Shown here piece by piece: positions 1 to 10,784 of a stretch of 64,000 nucleotides of DNA (the first letter of the stretch is position 1; the number at the start of each line of letters is the position of its first letter). The notes under the pieces are model-generated. The model had not been told where the DNA came from. It worked only from the letters and a program-made list of their open reading frames with translations, and did no database searches. The stretch spans positions 1-64,000 of the forward strand of contig MU128920.1 of the NCBI GenBank assembly GCA_014904985.1, written 5' to 3'. The stretch is from Hydnum rufescens UP504. Lineage: Eukaryota; Basidiomycota; Agaricomycetes; Cantharellales; Hydnaceae. Position numbers and translations under genes: made by a program.

Positions 1-345
1 ATTCACACCTTTTGAATGGTACCAAACACAAGTCAAATGGACCAAAACTGCACTCTCCAGACCAATATTACTATCAAATCCAGAATTTCCAGTAAAAAAT
101 GAATTTCTCTGTCAGTTCACATCCAATCCTCTCATAACAACCACACCTAGAAAGATATAAAAAATACACATCCAACAGTACTGAGCACATGAAGAACAGA
201 TCAAAACTGAACTCTACAGAACAATATTACCATCAGAATCAACACCCATCAGTATTTTATGAATTTCTGTCAGTTCACATCTGATCCACTCAGAACCACC
301 GCACCCAGAAAGCTGTTAAAAATCTGCATCAAATGATATTAAGAA
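1..345. repeat. Tandem duplication, unit about 155 bp
   Basis: Two diverged head-to-tail units can be aligned. Each has a stretch like AAAACTG-ACTCTNCAGANCAATATTAC (starting near 45 and near 205), followed by GAATTTC-TGTCAGTTCACATC and then an ACCNCACCYAGAAAG segment. Similarity is high but imperfect. The left unit may continue outside the window. Confidence 0.55.
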
Positions 346-556
346 TATCTATTACAGATGCAAACTGTTGTTTCTGCATCAAATCCCATCCCACGCACTT
401 GTCCCCATTATCAACCAGCAACAAAACACCTTAACCATTGGACTATGCTCAAATTAATCTCCAAAACCTGGAGATATCCTTTCATTTTGCCTCCCAGAAT
501 GCTCCACATGGTCAGTGACCTCATGCCCCAAGCATTCCACATGCTCAGCAAATTGG

Positions 557-653
557 TGACATCACCCTTCTATGATTTCTTTTGTTCTCTTTATGAATGA
601 CATCACTATGACATCACCCTTCCATGATTTCTTTTGTTCTCTTTATGCATGAC
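557..653. repeat. Tandem duplication, period about 52 bp
   Basis: The segment starting ACATCACCCTTCTATGATTT at about 557 recurs at about 610 with nearly the same sequence through TTTTGTTCTCTTTATG. A third, more decayed TTTTCTTTTGTTCTC segment lies near 677-692. The array leads directly into the TGACTCA cluster. Confidence 0.6.
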
Positions 654-769
654 TCACCTATGACTCACATCTTCACCTTTTCTTTTGTTCTCACCTATGA
701 CTCAGATATGACTCACCCATGAGGGAGTCATTTGCTTTAAACACAGCCACCTTCAGAAAGGTATAAAAG
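650..769 (+). promoter_or_regulatory. TGACTCA cluster upstream of a TATA box
   Basis: Four exact TGACTCA heptamers lie at 650-656, 661-667, 698-704 and 709-715, with an inverted GAGTCAT at 725-731. TATAAAAG follows at 762-769 and then a pyrimidine-rich stretch. TGACTCA is the consensus for Gcn4/AP-1 type bZIP factors, and the spacing to the TATA box is promoter-like. A second TATAAAAG is at 1217-1224 and a CTATAAATA at about 7583. No coding region downstream is recognisable, so these may be promoters of decayed mobile elements. The motifs are seen; function is inferred. Confidence 0.4.
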
Positions 770-2322
770 CTGGTAGATTTCCTGTATCCCCCTATCATCA
801 TCTCCTCTCTGGAAATCATCACTGTCAACCACTGTCAACTTTTCTGCTTGCCTCTAAAGAACAGTCTATCTACAAGCCATCTGTGTAGAAGGGTAGGAAA
901 CTTAGGGTAAGAAAATGCCTGATTTTCATTATTTGAACCTTAGGTCCTCAGCTAAGCTACCTATATACACAAGTAGACTTGGAGTTGGACAATGGACAGA
1001 AACTGGGATGACTAAGAACCAACAAGTCATTGACTAATGAAAATTACGTCACCTGAATCATGTCATTGCCTAGACTCCCTAGCAAATATCATAAATAGAT
1101 CAAGGACCTTCTGGGCCAGGTGGAGCCTTCCATAATAGGAAGAGGCCAGCCAGATCCAGAGCCCATCTAAAAATAAAAATCCATACCATGTGCTACTCAG
1201 GAGTTCTGGGCCAGCATATAAAAGCCTGTACATTACACCCCCAATAATAATAATTCTTTCCCTCTTACCACTACAAGCCAGACAGTGCTTTGTGAAGCTG
1301 TGTGAAGGTATTCCCTGGTCAACACCTAGACCTTGTAAGATTTCTGTGGACTCAGCTTAACAACCAGCTGGCACAAGAAAGACTGAATTCTAAGACACCA
1401 ACACCTACCTGAAAATCTGAGGACAGCCAAACCCCTCAGTTTCTGACTCATACCCATCTTGAGGACTGGCAGCTCCTCTCATCTACCAGCCAGCAACTGC
1501 TTGAAGACAGTATAATCCTCTCTTCTGAGCCCTACCCATTTGACTAATCCTGAGACAGTCAGTCTCAACACTCTTATTGCCAGTACAGATAGCTTTCTAT
1601 CCTAGTACTGTTCTAAAAGCTTACAGGCATTCCCATCGATATTGGAAGGGAAGTACCTGTCTCACCTTGGCATATTAAGGCAAGGTTTTGAGCTCTAAAC
1701 TCAAATCCTCCCTTAGGTTTCTCACATCCTATATAGAAGAAACCCTTACAATCTGGAGCTAAGTCATCTTCAAGGTTGTTGAGACAAAGCCACTGGAAGC
1801 CCTCTATGCAAATCACTAAAGCCAAGGATAGTTGCAGGACCTAAGGTTAGAGTTGCTGGACATCCAAGGAAAAGTAAGCATAATGAAATATGAATCAGGT
1901 TTTGAAGAAAGAAGGAAGAAAGATACTAACAAGACTAACCAAGCACTGACCAGTCTGTAACTCACAGATATCCACATTTTGACCAGGAGAACATAAACAA
2001 GAATACACAAATATCAGTAAACAAACCAACACAACATGAACAACATATAAGCCTTTCCACAAGCATCCCAGATGATATATCATTGACTACAGCTAGTCCA
2101 TACCCCATCCTATTCTCCACTGAACACCATACACATCTTGCAGAGTGTGATCAACCATTGAAGCAAACCAACCCAACAAATAACAACAGAAATACAGTCT
2201 CCCATCTACACACTGGCTGAACCAGATTTTGATTTGACAGTCATCAGAGCTCCCAACCCTTCTTCTATACTGGACATGCCTAGACATGTCTAGACACATG
2301 TCTAGACACAGCTGGACATGTC

Positions 2323-2672
2323 TAGACATGCCTAGAGCAGCCTTGGCCATAATTTCCTAATATAGAAATGTAATGATCTAAGTTATGTACTCTACCCCAA
2401 AAAGCAGTGACATAATAATAGTATTATGTCATATTATATCCCAAAATTAACTGATGATATAATTAAATATATTAGATAATATGCATTACCTAATTATATA
2501 ATTAGGTAATGCATATTATCTAATATATTTAATTATATCATCAGTTAATTTTGGGATATAATATGACATAATACTATTATTATGTCACTGCTTTTTTGGG
2601 TAGATTACATAACTTAGATCATTACATTTCTATATTAGGAAATTATGGCCAAGGCTGCTCTAGGCATGTCTA
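2323..2672. repeat. 350-bp near-perfect palindrome (foldback element)
   Basis: The left arm (2323-2497) and right arm (2498-2672) are reverse complements with very few mismatches. The axis lies between 2497 and 2498 in the motif ACCTAATTAT/ATAATTAGGT. Outer ends read TAGACATGCCTAGAGCAG and its complement CTGCTCTAGGCATGTCTA. There is no unpaired loop and no ORF. It sits inside the TAGACAC-type repeat block. It could be a foldback or MITE-like element or a product of inverted duplication; which one cannot be decided here. Confidence 0.85.
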
Positions 2673-2679
2673 CCATGAG

Positions 2680-3560
2680 ACACCTAATGATGCTATCCAA
2701 GCAGTTGCCTTTGTTTTGATCTGGGCACTAGTAGACACACATCTGCAATGTCCCAAAATTGTTGATCCAGACACTATTAGACATCTCTTAGTACTGCAAC
2801 CTGAACAAGTGCCTTTGTATCAACATATTTGATTTACACACCAGTAGGCATGTATCCACATTAGTAGCACAATTTATGGATTTAGACATCATTAGACCCC
2901 ACCTATTGATCTCAGGCAAGCTGGTGCCCTTATGTCAAACAGTTTGATTTACACATTAGTAGGCATGAATCCCCAAGAGTCCAACAATTTACAAATTTAG
3001 ATACCATCAGACACCTCTTAGTAGTGCCACCTGAGCAGGTCCCTTGGTGCCAAAATGTTTGATTTAGACACCAGTAGGCACACATCCACCAGAGTACCCC
3101 AAGTGTTGAATTAGACACCATTAGATGCCATCCAATGATCTCCCCCTGAGCAGATGCCTTTGTTTTAATTCAGACACTAGCTAGTAGAGATGCATCTGCA
3201 ATAGTCCCAGGATTATTGATCTAGACACTATGAGACACCTATTAGTACTGCCACCAGGGGCCTTGGGATTGAACTGTTTGATTTAGACACTCTTAGACAC
3301 CATTAGACACTGATTAGTACTGTCACTGGGGGCCTTGGGGCTCAAAATGTTTGATTTAGACACTATTAGACACAATTAGACACCTATTGATACTGCCACC
3401 AGGGGCCTTGGGATCAAAATGTTTGATTTAGATGCTATTAGACACCATTAGACACCATTAGTACTGCCACTGGGGGCCTTGTGTTCAAAATGTTTGATTT
3501 AGACACCAGTAGACACACAGTAAGGATGATAGACACCTCTAAGTCTCCAGAAAATATCCT
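2680..3560. repeat. TAGACAC-type tandem repeat block, copy 1
   Basis: The block contains many diverged units built from ACACCATTAGACACC, a CCACCTGAGCAGGT or CCACTGGGGGCCTT segment, and a TGGGTCAAAATGTTTGATTTAGACAC segment. Units recur at irregular spacing of roughly 60-120 bp. A closely related block lies at 8540-9060. No conserved reading frame runs through the units, so I treat it as a minisatellite-like repeat. Confidence 0.65.
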
Positions 3561-3636
3561 GTTAGACATGCCTAGATTAGACCTGTAACTCACTCCAGCT
3601 GGTGAACAAACCCTCCCAGGCAGTGCCTGTGGCAGG

Positions 3637-3799
3637 CTATTTTAGGTACACCTATATGATGAACTTAGAAAAAAAAATCCCCTGAAAAAACTCCTCAGGC
3701 ATGTCTTAGACATGCCTATACTCAGAACACCTCTTAGGTGGTTTCTGGATGCAAACTCAAACCACCTAAGAGGTACTGTTTTGAGGGTGCATTAGGTGA
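3637..3799. repeat. Shared repeat right-end module, copy 1, with hairpin
   Basis: This segment matches 9128-9292 closely: TATATGATG-ACTTAGAAAAAAAAATCC, CTCCTCAGGCATGTCTTAGACA, then GGATGCAAACTCAAACCACC and GAGGGTGCATTAGGTG. Similarity stops abruptly after GCATTAGGTG in both copies, which marks an element boundary. Inside it, CCTCTTAGGTGGTTT and AAACCACCTAAGAGG form a 15-bp stem around a short loop (about 3732-3773). The hairpin near the element end suggests a mobile element terminus, but the family is unknown. Confidence 0.6.
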
Positions 3800-6767
3800 G
3801 GAAACCATGTTTCTGCATACCCAATTGGTCATGAATACAAGACAGGTGAGGGCATGAGAGTAGCTCTTTTACCCACATCTCTTCAGTGAAAGGGGATGTG
3901 TGTTAAGGGGTCTTAGCATAGTGGCTTTGAGCATACTGGATGGTGGCAGCAATGGCAGCAGCAGCAGCAAGAATGACTTGGTTTTGCTGCCTTGTAAGTG
4001 CCTGCACATGTTTCTGTTTGTCATTTTGAGTCTTGGTATTGTGGATTGGACTCATAGATGTGGAAATACAGGAAAATATGAGATGTAGATAGGTGTTTCT
4101 GGACTACAGAAATGGGTTCAAAAATTCTGGAACACATTCACCAGAAACACTCCTGAGAAACATTTCTTGTACAGCTGAACTGGCCCTAACTGCCTACTCC
4201 ATCATTTAACAGAGCAAACTTCAGCCTCATGCTGCTCCACTAAATGCTGGCACTCTAGCACAAACTGCTCCCACTCCACTTGCCAGGTATGAAGCAGAAC
4301 AGCCACCCTCTCTGAATCCAATAGACCCTCCTTGGGCCCAGCAGCAGCCTTGGCAGGACCCTTCCCCTGGAGTTGGAGAGACCTGTCCTCCTGGCACTAG
4401 TAGGCCCTGTGCCCTTGATGGAGCAACAGTTGGAACATTGAGAACTACACCTGGTTGAGATCCCTGGGATGACAGCCCACTGGGAGACAATTCTGGTGGG
4501 AGCATAAGAGAAGAAGGCAAGGGAAACAAACATGAAAGCAAAAATGAGAGGACAAGCAGCATTGCTGCAATAGTCTTGCATGCACACTCAACCAGAAAAG
4601 GCAAGCATGAGACTTTCAGCAAACACCACTCCTTCATTCACTAGCCTGCATCCATAGTCCTCATGCCTCAGACTACAACTTGGAGTCAGGATCAGGGCTC
4701 AGGTGTATAATATGACATATTACATAATCACAATTCATTAGAGCCACCCTTTAGGCAACCAGAAGGCATATGACAGATGTGGGGGGATAATTCAAGGTCA
4801 AGGAAGGTTGGCAAGTTGAATTGCTGTGTCCAGAATCAATTGGGCTCAAGTAGGACATAAAAAAATACAATTCAAGGTGGCCTGTTGAAGTGCTGCAGAT
4901 AGACAATAAATTTATTTGTATACAGGGAAAGGAATGACATGGATTTGTGGAATCCAGACATATGGAATACAGATTGGCTCTCAAATGAATGATGGTGTGG
5001 GAATTGAAGCACAGATTGGCATAGAAAAATGATTCATTTATTCACAAGATCATCCTTGGATGGAGTTTGTATGTGGTAGGGATTTATCCCTCCAACAGCA
5101 TGAGCTGTGAAAATTGACTAACACACAACCACTACAAGAGCACACTACCCAATGAGCAGCACTATATGAGACAAACAACCCATCACCTTAGAGCATGGCT
5201 TTAGCTGGATATGGGAGAGTCATGTGCAAGTGCAACTCTGAAAGATAAGTACACATATCTTGTGGACCACACTAACCCCCCATTTGTCTCCATGTATAGC
5301 AGCTGTGCCCCTTGGCCAGCTGCTACCATATGCCCTTCCCATTCCTCCCTGTTAGTGGTGTCAAAGTCCCTTAAGCCACATCAGTAGACTTATGGATCAA
5401 GGGGTTGGCTCCCTAGTAGCTAGAACCTCTTATTCCCTTTTCTCTCATTTTCTATCCTAAACCAGTGGGAAGCTTCTCCCACAGGGAGTTTGGTGCTGCC
5501 CCAGGAATTGCCACCTTACTTAGATAGTCTTCATTAGTTACATAAGCCATAAGGGAAAAGCCATGGCAATGCCCAAAGCAGTGTATCTTTTCTACCACCA
5601 TCAACTGTCTGTCTCATAGAGTCATGGACCTGTTGATTATGCACTACACACTGTGTGACTCCCAGATTTATGACTAAGCCCTCTTACTTTGCCCTAGTAG
5701 GCATAGAAACCCTAACCCTCCAGGAACTACTAGCCTGTCAGGTTAGGCAGAATGGTCTTAGTCCCATGGACTGGACTAATCCATTGGATCCAGAACCTCC
5801 TCCATCTTTCAGTTCCTCCCCACTCCTTAATTTGGATACTACTGAATTAACACACCCTCTCCCTTTGCTTCTCCTGCATCCAAAGCAAAGCCAGTGCTTA
5901 GCTTTGTTCATGGCCCTTCTGCTTGAAGCCAGTGCCTAGAGTGGTTGGATTATTTTCCCCCTTCTGTTTACAGGTCTATTGAATCTGCCTCATCTAACAA
6001 CAACAAATAGCATGGCCCCTCAAAGTCAAAGGGCATATTATTACAAACATGTTATTATGTAATTTGGATACTATTCAGGAATGATTATATAACAATCTGA
6101 TGATGTAATGCACCCATCCTGGCCTGGGGACCACCTCAATAGCCAAATATATCCATTTGGTTCCACTGATAATTGTTATTTGATTCCAGGCCAGATGATG
6201 AGGTAATTATTAGTATTACTAATATGAAAATATTCTGGAAGCAATATGTGGTACCATAAATGGGAATGGCCAAGTACATAATATAGACAATAATAGGCCT
6301 ATGGTAAGAATATGTGATATTGGGGCATCATGGTAAGGGCTGGAGATATGATTTCTCTGATAAGTTATTAGAAAGAGATATATCCAGCCTACAGCAGGCA
6401 GGGTGTACTTGATGTAATTTCCACTTTTGGGCATTATGTAATTAAAAATCATTGTGGATAATTGTACAATATTAATATTTGGATACAGGTCACACTTTTG
6501 AGACCATTTGACATCAAAAACCTTTGTTTGAGAGTCCCAAAGTCACCCTCTTGAAATTATTTGATATCAAAGGATTTTGATGTCTCATAGACATTTAATA
6601 CAATGTGCTAACCTAACCTAACATAGGTTTTCTTCAGGTTAGGCTCAGGTTTTATTCAGGTTTTGCCCAAATGGGGCAAAACCTAACCTGAACCTGACTT
6701 TGGCAACCATATGAAGGACATGTAGATTGACCATGGCCATCTGAGGGAAGGTGATATTCCCACTCAA

Positions 6768-7485
6768 TTGCACAAAGCAACCCCTGAGGATAAAAAGCTT
6801 GTGGAAAAGCATTTTCTCACTACTGTCTGTCATGGAGACAGTTGGACTGAGTCAGATGTCCTTGATGATACTCAATGCAGCCTTCTGCATGAATTGGAGC
6901 CTACTCCAGATAATGTATTTATATTGAAGCAGCAACCCCTTTTGGTCTCAAAAGTCCAAATTGCTTGTGGTTCTGAAGGCCTTTGTGAAGCAAGCCAGCT
7001 TGATACTATCTCTCCAAAGTTGACATACTTGAACAAGGTGCATTACTGTATCATTTTCATGGAGAAGGGAAAATCAATTAATTCCCTCACAAACCTCACT
7101 GAAGTTGTGGAGGTTCTTGTGGGAATTCTTACTGGTGTGTTCTCATTTCCTCATTCATCACTGTAAGCTGAGGCTTCTGGCCACAGCATTAGAGTTTCTG
7201 TGATGGGTGCATCATGATGTCAGCTTAGGCAATATCCTCTCATGCAATGACACAGGAAAACTGGCAGATCCCAAGTACACCAAGAAAATCACAACTGAAA
7301 CAAGTCATGACCTACAGATGGCAAGTGAAATCTCTGATCATTGTGCTTTGGACAAAGTATTGATCTCATTGAAGGGCACTGAAGCATTCATGGTGATGGA
7401 AGTCACCATGGCCCAATATTTATTTCACTCTCAACCAAGGGCTTTACTGGAAAATGCATTTCTGTCAGGGAAACACTGCCATTGA
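6768..7485 (+). pseudogene. Decayed FunK1-type fungal protein kinase fragment
   Basis: Two frames carry kinase-like remnants. The first (6768-7166) ends in the I-x-F-M-E-K-G hinge-like region and a helix rich in L and V. The second (7207-7485) starts with WVHHDVSLGNIL, the catalytic loop of FunK1 kinases where HRD is expected, followed by GKLADPKYTKKI (usually GKLxDLEYAK) and a G-T-E-A-F-M-V-M-E-V segment matching the usual GTxxFMAxEV. FunK1 is an expanded kinase family of Agaricomycetes. The R-to-H change in the catalytic loop (CGN to CAT) fits loss of a CpG. There is no start exon, the frame is broken between the parts, and the end is lost. I am confident in the family and in its decay. Confidence 0.7.
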
Positions 7486-7902
7486 GGCCACAAAGAGAAA
7501 GAGGAAAGAGATGAATTAACCACATGCCTACTGCAGTGGAAATCCTGAGAGATCAAAACTGAGGATTGTCCAACTGAAAAGGGCTATAAATACTGTCTCC
7601 TGAACACAGCCACTACAGCCTTCCAGAGCCTTCCAAGGTGACACAATATCACAGCCTCCACAGCCTCCCTGACTAACCATCACTAAGCTGATGTACCCAC
7701 TTACCAGCCATGATCTGTCAGCTGACTATCCCTTAATCATGCTGTGTGCATCCCTCCACATTCCCCATGCCCAACTTCTAGATGTGCCTTACTCATTGCT
7801 TATACCTCCAAGGTGTTCCATGTGTGGGTACCCTGAAAGTGTCAAAGGACCATAGTGATGACTTGGGTTGATCTCAAACGGCATGTCAAGGTTTAACCCA
7901 GG

Positions 7903-8280
7903 TTCAAACCTGAAATCATGAGCCCTTTCAGACATGAAAAATATCTGAGGTGAACACTGATTTTAACCATAATCCAGAATGAGTCATCAATTCTGGCAAG
8001 TTCCAGAATTATGTAACAGGTTCCTTGATGGAGAAATATGTTACTTTGAAGTGAAGTTAGACATAAAACCTCATGAAAAGTTTATATTGACATAGTTTAT
8101 GTAAACTTTGCATGAGGTTTTATGTTTAACTTGACTTCAAAGCATATTTCTCCACCAAGCAACCTGGTTACATAATTCTGGAACTTGCCAGAATTGATGA
8201 CTCATTCTGGATTATGGTTAAAATCAGTGTTCACCTCAGATATTTTCATGTCTGAAAGGGCTCATGATTTCAGGTTTGAA
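7903..8280. repeat. 378-bp palindrome (second foldback element)
   Basis: The left arm begins TTCAAACCTGAAATCATG (7903) and the right arm ends CATGATTTCAGGTTTGAA (8280). Inner landmarks pair as well, for example CCTCATG at 8069 with CATGAGG at 8111. The axis is near 8092, with a few mismatches and 1-3 nt indels. It is unrelated in sequence to the palindrome at 2323 but of similar size and design. There is no ORF. Confidence 0.8.
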
Positions 8281-8390
8281 ACTTAAACCTGAACCTAACC
8301 TGAACCTGAAAACCTGGGGGCCCAAAACCTGAACTTAACCTGAACCTGACCACAGGTCAGGTTCAGGTTTGAACTCAGGTTTCCAGGGTT
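8281..8390. repeat. AACCTGAACC short repeats
   Basis: Repeated AACCTGAAC and AACCTGACC words are followed by their inverted forms (GGTCAGGTTCAGGTTT), so the stretch can fold on itself. A similar patch occurs near 6610-6700 (CTAACCTAACCTAAC and inverted copies). It is not the canonical fungal telomere repeat TTAGGG. Confidence 0.5.
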
Positions 8391-8539
8391 TGCAACTTGA
8401 CTTCAGCAACCATAGTGTCTCAGCATGCTTAGACATGTCTCTGACTGTCCTGACATACCTATCAGCCTTCTGTACTTTCGTCATTGTCCAGGTCCAGGTC
8501 CCAATTCTTCCCCAATTTTCTCAAACACTTTGATAGCAC

Positions 8540-9060
8540 CTAAATTATTGATCTAGACACTATGTGACACCATCCATTCCATGCAGCCTAGATGCCCCCC
8601 CTATGTACTCTAGATGCTATTAGACATTACCAAGTCCAATATTCCAATGGTACCACAATCATTTATCTCATCACCATGAGGCACCTCTTACAGTAGTAAT
8701 GCTACCTGAGCAGGTGCCTTTGAGTGAAAATGTTTGATTTAGACACCATTAGACACCCCCTAGTCATGCCACCTGAGCAGGTACCTTTGGGTGAAAATGT
8801 TTTGATGTACACTAGTAGACACAATTAGACATCATATGATACCTCCTGGTAATGCCACCTGAGCAGGTCCCTTTGGGCCAATGTGCCCAATGTGTTTGAT
8901 TTAGACACAAGTAGGCACACATCTGTGATATCACAATTTAAGCTACACACCATTAGACACCAGTAGGCACCTCCTGAGGGTCAAAATGTTTTAATTCAGA
9001 CACTAGTAGACACCCTCCAGGATAAACCCTCATAGACACCTCTAATGCATCATAAAATAC
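8540..9060. repeat. TAGACAC-type tandem repeat block, copy 2
   Basis: It has the same unit composition as 2680-3560: CACCATTAGACACC, GCCACCTGAGCAGGT, and TGGGTGAAAATGTTTGATTTAG, at irregular spacing. It is followed by the same right-end module at 9128-9292, so the two blocks are diverged direct copies of one larger repeat about 5.5 kb apart. Confidence 0.6.
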
Positions 9061-9127
9061 CTTAGACATGCCTAAATTAGACCTATAACACACTCTGACT
9101 GGTCAAAAATCCACCTGCAGTGGGCTA

Positions 9128-9292
9128 TTTTAGACATGTCTATATGATGGACTTAGAAAAAAAAATCCCCTGAAAATACTCCTCAGGCATGTCTTAGACA
9201 CACCTATACTGAGAACACCTCTTTCCTGGTTTGTGGATGCAAACTCAAACCACCTAAGAGGTACTATTTTGAGGGTGCATTAGGTGCTCTTG
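9128..9292. repeat. Shared repeat right-end module, copy 2
   Basis: This is the direct counterpart of 3637-3799, ending at the same GGTGCATTAGGTG boundary. One side of the hairpin is altered (ACACCTCTTTCCTGG rather than CCTCTTAGGTGG), so the stem is weaker than in copy 1. Confidence 0.6.
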
Positions 9293-10150
9293 ACCTGATT
9301 TTTTCCACTTGGCAGATTGCAGTGGTGAGTTGTGGTATCAAGCTGTAATTACAAATCAAGTTGATTAGCTGTAACCAGCTGGAACTTAAATGACAACCAA
9401 GTGCAAGTACTGATTGGCAACCACCTGGGTCCAGAGAGGTCAAATGGGATGGCACTGCATGGACTATCCTCTCCATCTGGAGGGTGCATGGGGCCTTACT
9501 ATTAGTTGTCACCTCTGTTGCTGTGATTGGGTACTTGCCATGACCCCTCTAGCCCTTCAATTCTTGCCCATTGTGGCCCATATCTGGTACTTAGATGCAG
9601 GCAGTATATATCTTGGGCTCTGTGCAAAGAGAACTTGAAAAATCATGAAATTGTTGCTTCTTTACAGTACATTATTCTTGAAAATGATGAGAATTAATGG
9701 TTTTGAATCACTTGAAGTGCCCTACCAAGTCAACAAGCCATTTCACTGGGAAAATATTGTCTTTGAGCTATGGACTACCCTTCCAGAAAGTCATAAATGA
9801 AATACCAGTCATACTGGAGGTGAATTGGGGTTGTAAATGTCTGAAGGATCATGTGAGGGGCTTGCCACCAGAACAACCTCATGCCTAATTACTGCCACCT
9901 GCAGTCCCATCCCAGAAATAATCAATCCCCCATCACTTCCCTCACCAATGGCCTCAATTGGGGCCAAGACCTCAATGGCTAGGAGCCCATACGAGCCCAA
10001 TGGGATTTTATATTGAGTCTGGACAAGCACAATAAATGATAGACCAGATAGTGATATATCCAGGTCCACCACCTCTCTGGCTCATGTCTCCAAGCTCAGA
10101 AATACCTAGATAAAGGTACAGCAAGGGTTCTATTGGTGTCAAGTGGTGGA

Positions 10151-10784
10151 AAGGAATGGCGGCAACTACCTGATATCATGAACTTGCCATTGCCGAAATG
10201 ACCACTTGAGCCGATTCCCTTCCAACACACTCAATTCGCCATATATTCCTCCCTAATTTTTGGAGCCTGTGTAGAGCATCATTTACTATATTTCTGCCAA
10301 GTTTGAGCACAATCTGAGCTCTCTAGCTTGTGCAAGACTTCGCGGGAAGTACCCGATAATGAATAGCACTCTTTGATTTTAAAATCTAACATTGCCGTAT
10401 TTTTTCCTACGGGCCAATATTACCATACGTTAAGCGGGTGCAGAATGGGGCTTCCTCAAGACTTCGCCGCACATTGTGGGTCTCTGGAGCCCCTAGTACA
10501 ATAAGACAATCTTTCATACTATACATACTGGTACTGGCAAGGATGCGAATGCGCCACACAAGGTTCAGCAGCCAGCGGAGTCCTCTGCATTCGGGTGAAG
10601 GTGATTATTGGCCGTACTCTTCATCGTGGTTTGCTCACGGTCACTGACAAGGTACGCTGTTCGTTGAACACTAAATTTAACTCCGGGGATTCATGGGGCC
10701 TACACTCTTTGAATTATTTAGATTTTACAATTTATCAGTGCATTGGACGCTAATTATAGGGATACGCCCAACACTGTCGAGAAG
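10151..10784. other. Intergenic transition zone, no gene seen
   Basis: Base composition changes here from CpG-poor repeat to ordinary CpG-containing sequence. There are only short overlapping ORFs with no recognisable product. It contains the 3' flank of RPB4. Confidence 0.5.

Larger units (their letters stand above)
1..10150. other. CpG-depleted, low-GC repeat block
   Basis: Reading the + strand by eye I find only about six CpG dinucleotides in roughly 10 kb (near 393, 1046, 1636, 7878, 8479 and 9989), whereas CpG is common in every line after about 10159. The block is AT-rich, has no intact gene I can recognise, and is made of tandem repeats, palindromes and a decayed kinase gene. Such depletion is expected where cytosine methylation at CpG was followed by deamination over repeats. 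That process is inferred, not shown. Stretches without a separate entry (about 770-2270, 3800-6760, 7490-7900, 9293-10150) hold short ORFs with no recognisable product. Confidence 0.75.

Noticed and set aside
3637..3799. Helitron 3' end
   Set aside because: There is a hairpin near a shared boundary, but no CTRR terminus or adjacent A/T insertion site can be fixed from two copies.
3945..3972. GCAGCA microsatellite as a coding polyQ tract
   Set aside because: Short and imperfect, in a repeat block without any supporting gene.
6610..6700. CTAACCTAACCTAAC run as a telomere or subtelomere signal
   Set aside because: The unit is not TTAGGG, the run is only three units long and it is part of AACCTGAACC-type short repeats seen again at 8281-8390.
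7901..7910. GGTTCAAACC as a tRNA B-box
   Set aside because: It is part of the palindrome arm and has no A-box or cloverleaf partner.
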